7,522 nucleotides of DNA, taken from positions 1 to 7,522 of the forward strand of contig JAGRMK010000404.1 of NCBI GenBank assembly GCA_020441345.1, given 5' to 3'. The position numbers and the translations under genes are program-made. Below, piece after piece: positions 5,317 to 7,522 of the stretch. Source of the DNA: Paracoccaceae bacterium (GTDB lineage Bacteria > Pseudomonadota > Alphaproteobacteria > Rhodobacterales > Rhodobacteraceae). The notes beneath the pieces are model-generated. The model did no database searches and had not been told where the DNA came from. It was given only the letters and a program-made list of their open reading frames with translations. Positions within the stretch are counted from its first letter, which is position 1. Each line of letters starts with the position of its first letter.

Positions 5317-7328
5317 CCAGATCAGCCAGCAAGTCCACCGTCAAACCCCGCCTGGACCATTCTCATGTCCGCGCGTTGCTGAAAGGCATGATCCGCATCC
5401 GCCGTTTCGAGGGGAAATGCGCAGAACTGTACACTCAGCAAAAGATCCGCGGGTTTCTGCACCTTTATGACGGTGAGGAAGCCGTGGCCGTGGGGGTGAT
5501 GACGGCACTCGACGCCAGGGACCGGGTCGTCGCCACCTATCGCGAGCACGGGCATGCGTTGGCCCGGAGTGTGCCAATGACGACAACCTTGGCCGAGATG
5601 TATGGCAAGGCCGAAGGCTGCGCGGGTGGGCGCGGCGGATCGATGCATCTGTTCGATGCAGCGCAGAATTTCTATGGCGGCAACGCGATTGTTGGCGGTG
5701 GGCTGCCACTGGCAACCGGCTTGGCCCTGGCAGACAAGATGGAAAAGAGCGACGCGGCGACGGTCTGCTTTTTTGGCGAAGGCGCCGCTGCGGAAGGCGA
5801 GTTTCACGAGGCATTGAACCTCGCGTCGCTCTGGGATCTGCCCGTTTTGTTCGTATGCGAGAATAACGGCTACGCCATGGGTTCGGCGCTGAGCCTGACC
5901 GAAGCAGAGACCGAAATCGCGATCAAGGCGCGCAGCTACAAGATTCAGTCCGAAACGGTGGACGGAATGGATGTGATCGCGGTCGAGGCCGCGACGCGAC
6001 GCGCCTTGCAGGCCATGCGCGAAAGCGGGGAACCCTATTTCCTGGAGTGTCGCACCTATCGCTTTCGCCCGCATTCCATGTTCGATGCCCAGCTCTATCG
6101 CCCGAAATCCGAGGTCGACGAATGGCGCAAGAAGGGGCCGATCGTGCGGTTTCAGGGCTGGCTGGAACAGAACGGCCTGCTGCACAAGGACGAAATCGAG
6201 GCAATCGTGGCCGAGGTCGATGCCGAGATCGACGAGGCTGTCGCCTTTGCCGAGGCAGGCACCGACGCGCCGCTGAGTTCGCTCACCGATTTCGTGATGG
6301 CGCCAAAGCGCCCTGCCCCGCCAAAAACGAAAAAGCCCGGCAAGCTGCTCGACACAACCTATCGCGAGGCTATCAAATCAGCGATCACCGACGCGATGGA
6401 GCGCGACAACCGCGTGTTCCTGATGGGCGAGGATGTCGGCCACTATGGGGGCTGCTATGCCGTCAGCAAGGGGCTTTTGGACAAGTTCGGCCCAGACCGG
6501 ATTCGCGATACCCCGTTGTCTGAAGCCGGTTTCACCGGCGCGGGGATCGGCGCGGCGATTGCCGGGATGCGGCCGATCGTTGAGGTGATGACGGTCAATT
6601 TCTCGATGCTGGCGCTCGATCAGATCCTGAACACGGCCGCCACGTTCCGGCATATGTCGAACAACCAGTTCGGCGTGCCGGTGGTGATCCGCATGGCGAC
6701 CGGCGCAGGCAAGCAGCTGGCTGCGCAGCACTCTCATTCGCTGGAAGGTTGGTTCGCTCATATCCCAGGCATCCGGGTGTTGGCCCCCGCAACGCTCGAA
6801 GATGCGCGCGGGATGTTGTGGACTGCGCTCGAAGACCCTGATCCGGTGCTGATCTTTGAGAACGTGATGCTCTACAACATGGAGGGTAAACTTGCCGCCA
6901 ATGCAGGCCCGGTTGATATCGACCGGGCCATCGTGCGGCGCGAGGGCACGGATATTTCGCTGATCACCTACGGCGGCTCGCTCTGGAAGACGCTTGAGGC
7001 CGCCGACGCACTGGCTGCCGACGGTATCGAGGCCGAGGTCATCGACCTGCGCAGCCTGCGCCCGCTGGACAAGCCGACGATCCTGGCCTCGGTCGCCAAG
7101 ACCCATCGCGCTCTGATCGTGGACGAGGGTTGGAAGACCGGCAGCCTTGCCGCCGAGATCGGCATGCAGATCGCCGAAGACGCCTTCTTTGATCTCGATG
7201 CTCCGTTGGCGCGGGTGTGCAGTGAAGAAGTTCCGGTGCCCTATGCTCAACATCTGGAAGCAGCCGCCATTCCACAAGTGCCCCGGATCGTCGAAGCCGT
7301 GAAGGCCTTGATGGAGCGCAGGCCATGA
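5313..7328 (+). CDS. Fused alpha+beta E1 component of a ThDP-dependent 2-oxoacid/acetoin dehydrogenase complex
   Basis: This 671-residue protein joins two subunits that are usually separate. Residues about 15-320 are the alpha part, with Y-R-E-H-G-H-A-L-A-R at 76-85, G-G-S-M-H at 108-112, and the thiamine-diphosphate/Mg motif running from G-E-G (155-157) to E-N-N (183-185). A Pro/Lys-rich linker (about 331-344) leads to the beta part from about 346, with G-E-D-V-G at 372-376 and the active-site-type Q-H-S-H-S at 472-476, then the transketolase C-terminal domain. E1 splits or decarboxylates its substrate and passes the acyl group to the E2 lipoyl arm. Acetoin (giving acetaldehyde plus acetyl-CoA) is suggested by the upstream ligase, but pyruvate or another 2-oxo acid cannot be excluded. 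It is joined by ATGA overlaps to the genes on both sides. The metal-site motif has Glu where GDG is more common. Confidence 0.88.
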   Translation: MTRSASKSTVKPRLDHSHVRALLKGMIRIRRFEGKCAELYTQQKIRGFLHLYDGEEAVAVGVMTALDARDRVVATYREHGHALARSVPMTTTLAEMYGKAEGCAGGRGGSMHLFDAAQNFYGGNAIVGGGLPLATGLALADKMEKSDAATVCFFGEGAAAEGEFHEALNLASLWDLPVLFVCENNGYAMGSALSLTEAETEIAIKARSYKIQSETVDGMDVIAVEAATRRALQAMRESGEPYFLECRTYRFRPHSMFDAQLYRPKSEVDEWRKKGPIVRFQGWLEQNGLLHKDEIEAIVAEVDAEIDEAVAFAEAGTDAPLSSLTDFVMAPKRPAPPKTKKPGKLLDTTYREAIKSAITDAMERDNRVFLMGEDVGHYGGCYAVSKGLLDKFGPDRIRDTPLSEAGFTGAGIGAAIAGMRPIVEVMTVNFSMLALDQILNTAATFRHMSNNQFGVPVVIRMATGAGKQLAAQHSHSLEGWFAHIPGIRVLAPATLEDARGMLWTALEDPDPVLIFENVMLYNMEGKLAANAGPVDIDRAIVRREGTDISLITYGGSLWKTLEAADALAADGIEAEVIDLRSLRPLDKPTILASVAKTHRALIVDEGWKTGSLAAEIGMQIAEDAFFDLDAPLARVCSEEVPVPYAQHLEAAAIPQVPRIVEAVKALMERRP

Positions 7329-7522
7329 GCCAGTTCCTGATGCCCTCACTTGGCGCCGATATGGAGGCGGGAACGCTGATCGAGTGGTTGAAGAAACCCG
7401 GCGAAAAGGTGGCCCGAGGCGATATCATCGCGGTCGTGGAGACCCAAAAGGGTGCGATCGAGATCGAGGTGTTCGAGGATGGGGTGCTGGGTGCCTGTCT
7501 GGTCGACCTTGGCACGAAGGTT
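7325..7522 (+). CDS. E2 component (dihydrolipoamide acyltransferase), N-terminal lipoyl domain, cut by window end
   Basis: The first 66 residues form a biotinyl/lipoyl-attachment domain: M-P-S-L-G-A-D-M at 6-13 and E-T-Q-K-G-A-I-E-I-E at 39-48, with Lys 42 the expected lipoylation site. In the complex this swinging arm accepts the acyl group from the E1 encoded just upstream and hands it to CoA in the catalytic domain, which lies beyond the window. P-S-L-G-A-D-M with E-T-Q-K-G is the form seen in acetoin-dehydrogenase-like E2 proteins (AcoC), rather than the E-T-D-K-A of housekeeping pyruvate dehydrogenase. ATG 7325 overlaps the E1 stop (ATGA), with GGAG at 7313-7316. Whether the protein continues to a classical acyltransferase or an alpha/beta-hydrolase-type AcoC cannot be seen. 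Confidence 0.87.
   Translation, partial: MSQFLMPSLGADMEAGTLIEWLKKPGEKVARGDIIAVVETQKGAIEIEVFEDGVLGACLVDLGTKV

Noticed and set aside
5322..6185. Minus-strand open frame of 287 codons
   Set aside because: Shadow of the E1 alpha half, which has strong motifs.
6378..7349. Long open frame on the - strand (323 codons)
   Set aside because: Antisense to the E1 beta half, rich in His/Arg/Gln as expected of a GC-rich shadow frame, no family resemblance.

Overview
The window looks like chromosomal DNA of a GC-rich alphaproteobacterium, most likely Rhodobacterales (Roseobacter/Paracoccaceae). That placement rests on protein resemblance: a spike-base protein of the Rhodobacter capsulatus GTA type, a fused acetoin/pyruvate-type E1, and an epimerase/sugar-transferase pair typical of that order. 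No search was run.

Left part (1-917, + strand): the 3' end of an NAD-dependent epimerase/dehydratase-like gene is followed after 4 bases by a complete small undecaprenyl-phosphate sugar transferase. This is the edge of a surface-polysaccharide (capsule, EPS or O-antigen) locus. The two genes were probably co-transcribed.

Middle part (985-2944, - strand, convergent with the sugar transferase): a compact three-gene unit whose members overlap by ATGA. The order is a spike base protein of the RcGTA Rcc01079 type, a 435-residue head-spike-fibre-like protein with two probable beta-sandwich/lectin-like regions, and a 130-residue protein I do not recognise. No capsid, portal, terminase or integrase is present, so this is a free-standing adhesion module. 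In R. capsulatus the equivalent spike pair lies away from the main GTA cluster and binds the capsule. Upstream on the same strand (about 2996-3462) lies what looks like one gene of about 150 codons broken by several frameshifts.

Right part (3571-7522, + strand): a catabolic operon joined by two ATGA overlaps. It encodes a short-form acetyl-CoA synthetase, a 671-residue fused alpha+beta E1 of a thiamine-diphosphate 2-oxoacid/acetoin dehydrogenase, and the start of its lipoyl-bearing E2, cut by the window end. Together they would oxidise acetoin or a short 2-oxo acid to acyl-CoA, with the ligase activating free acetate or another short acid made alongside. The E3 gene and any regulator would lie outside the window.

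No tRNA, rRNA, CRISPR array, insertion sequence or convincing rho-independent terminator was seen.
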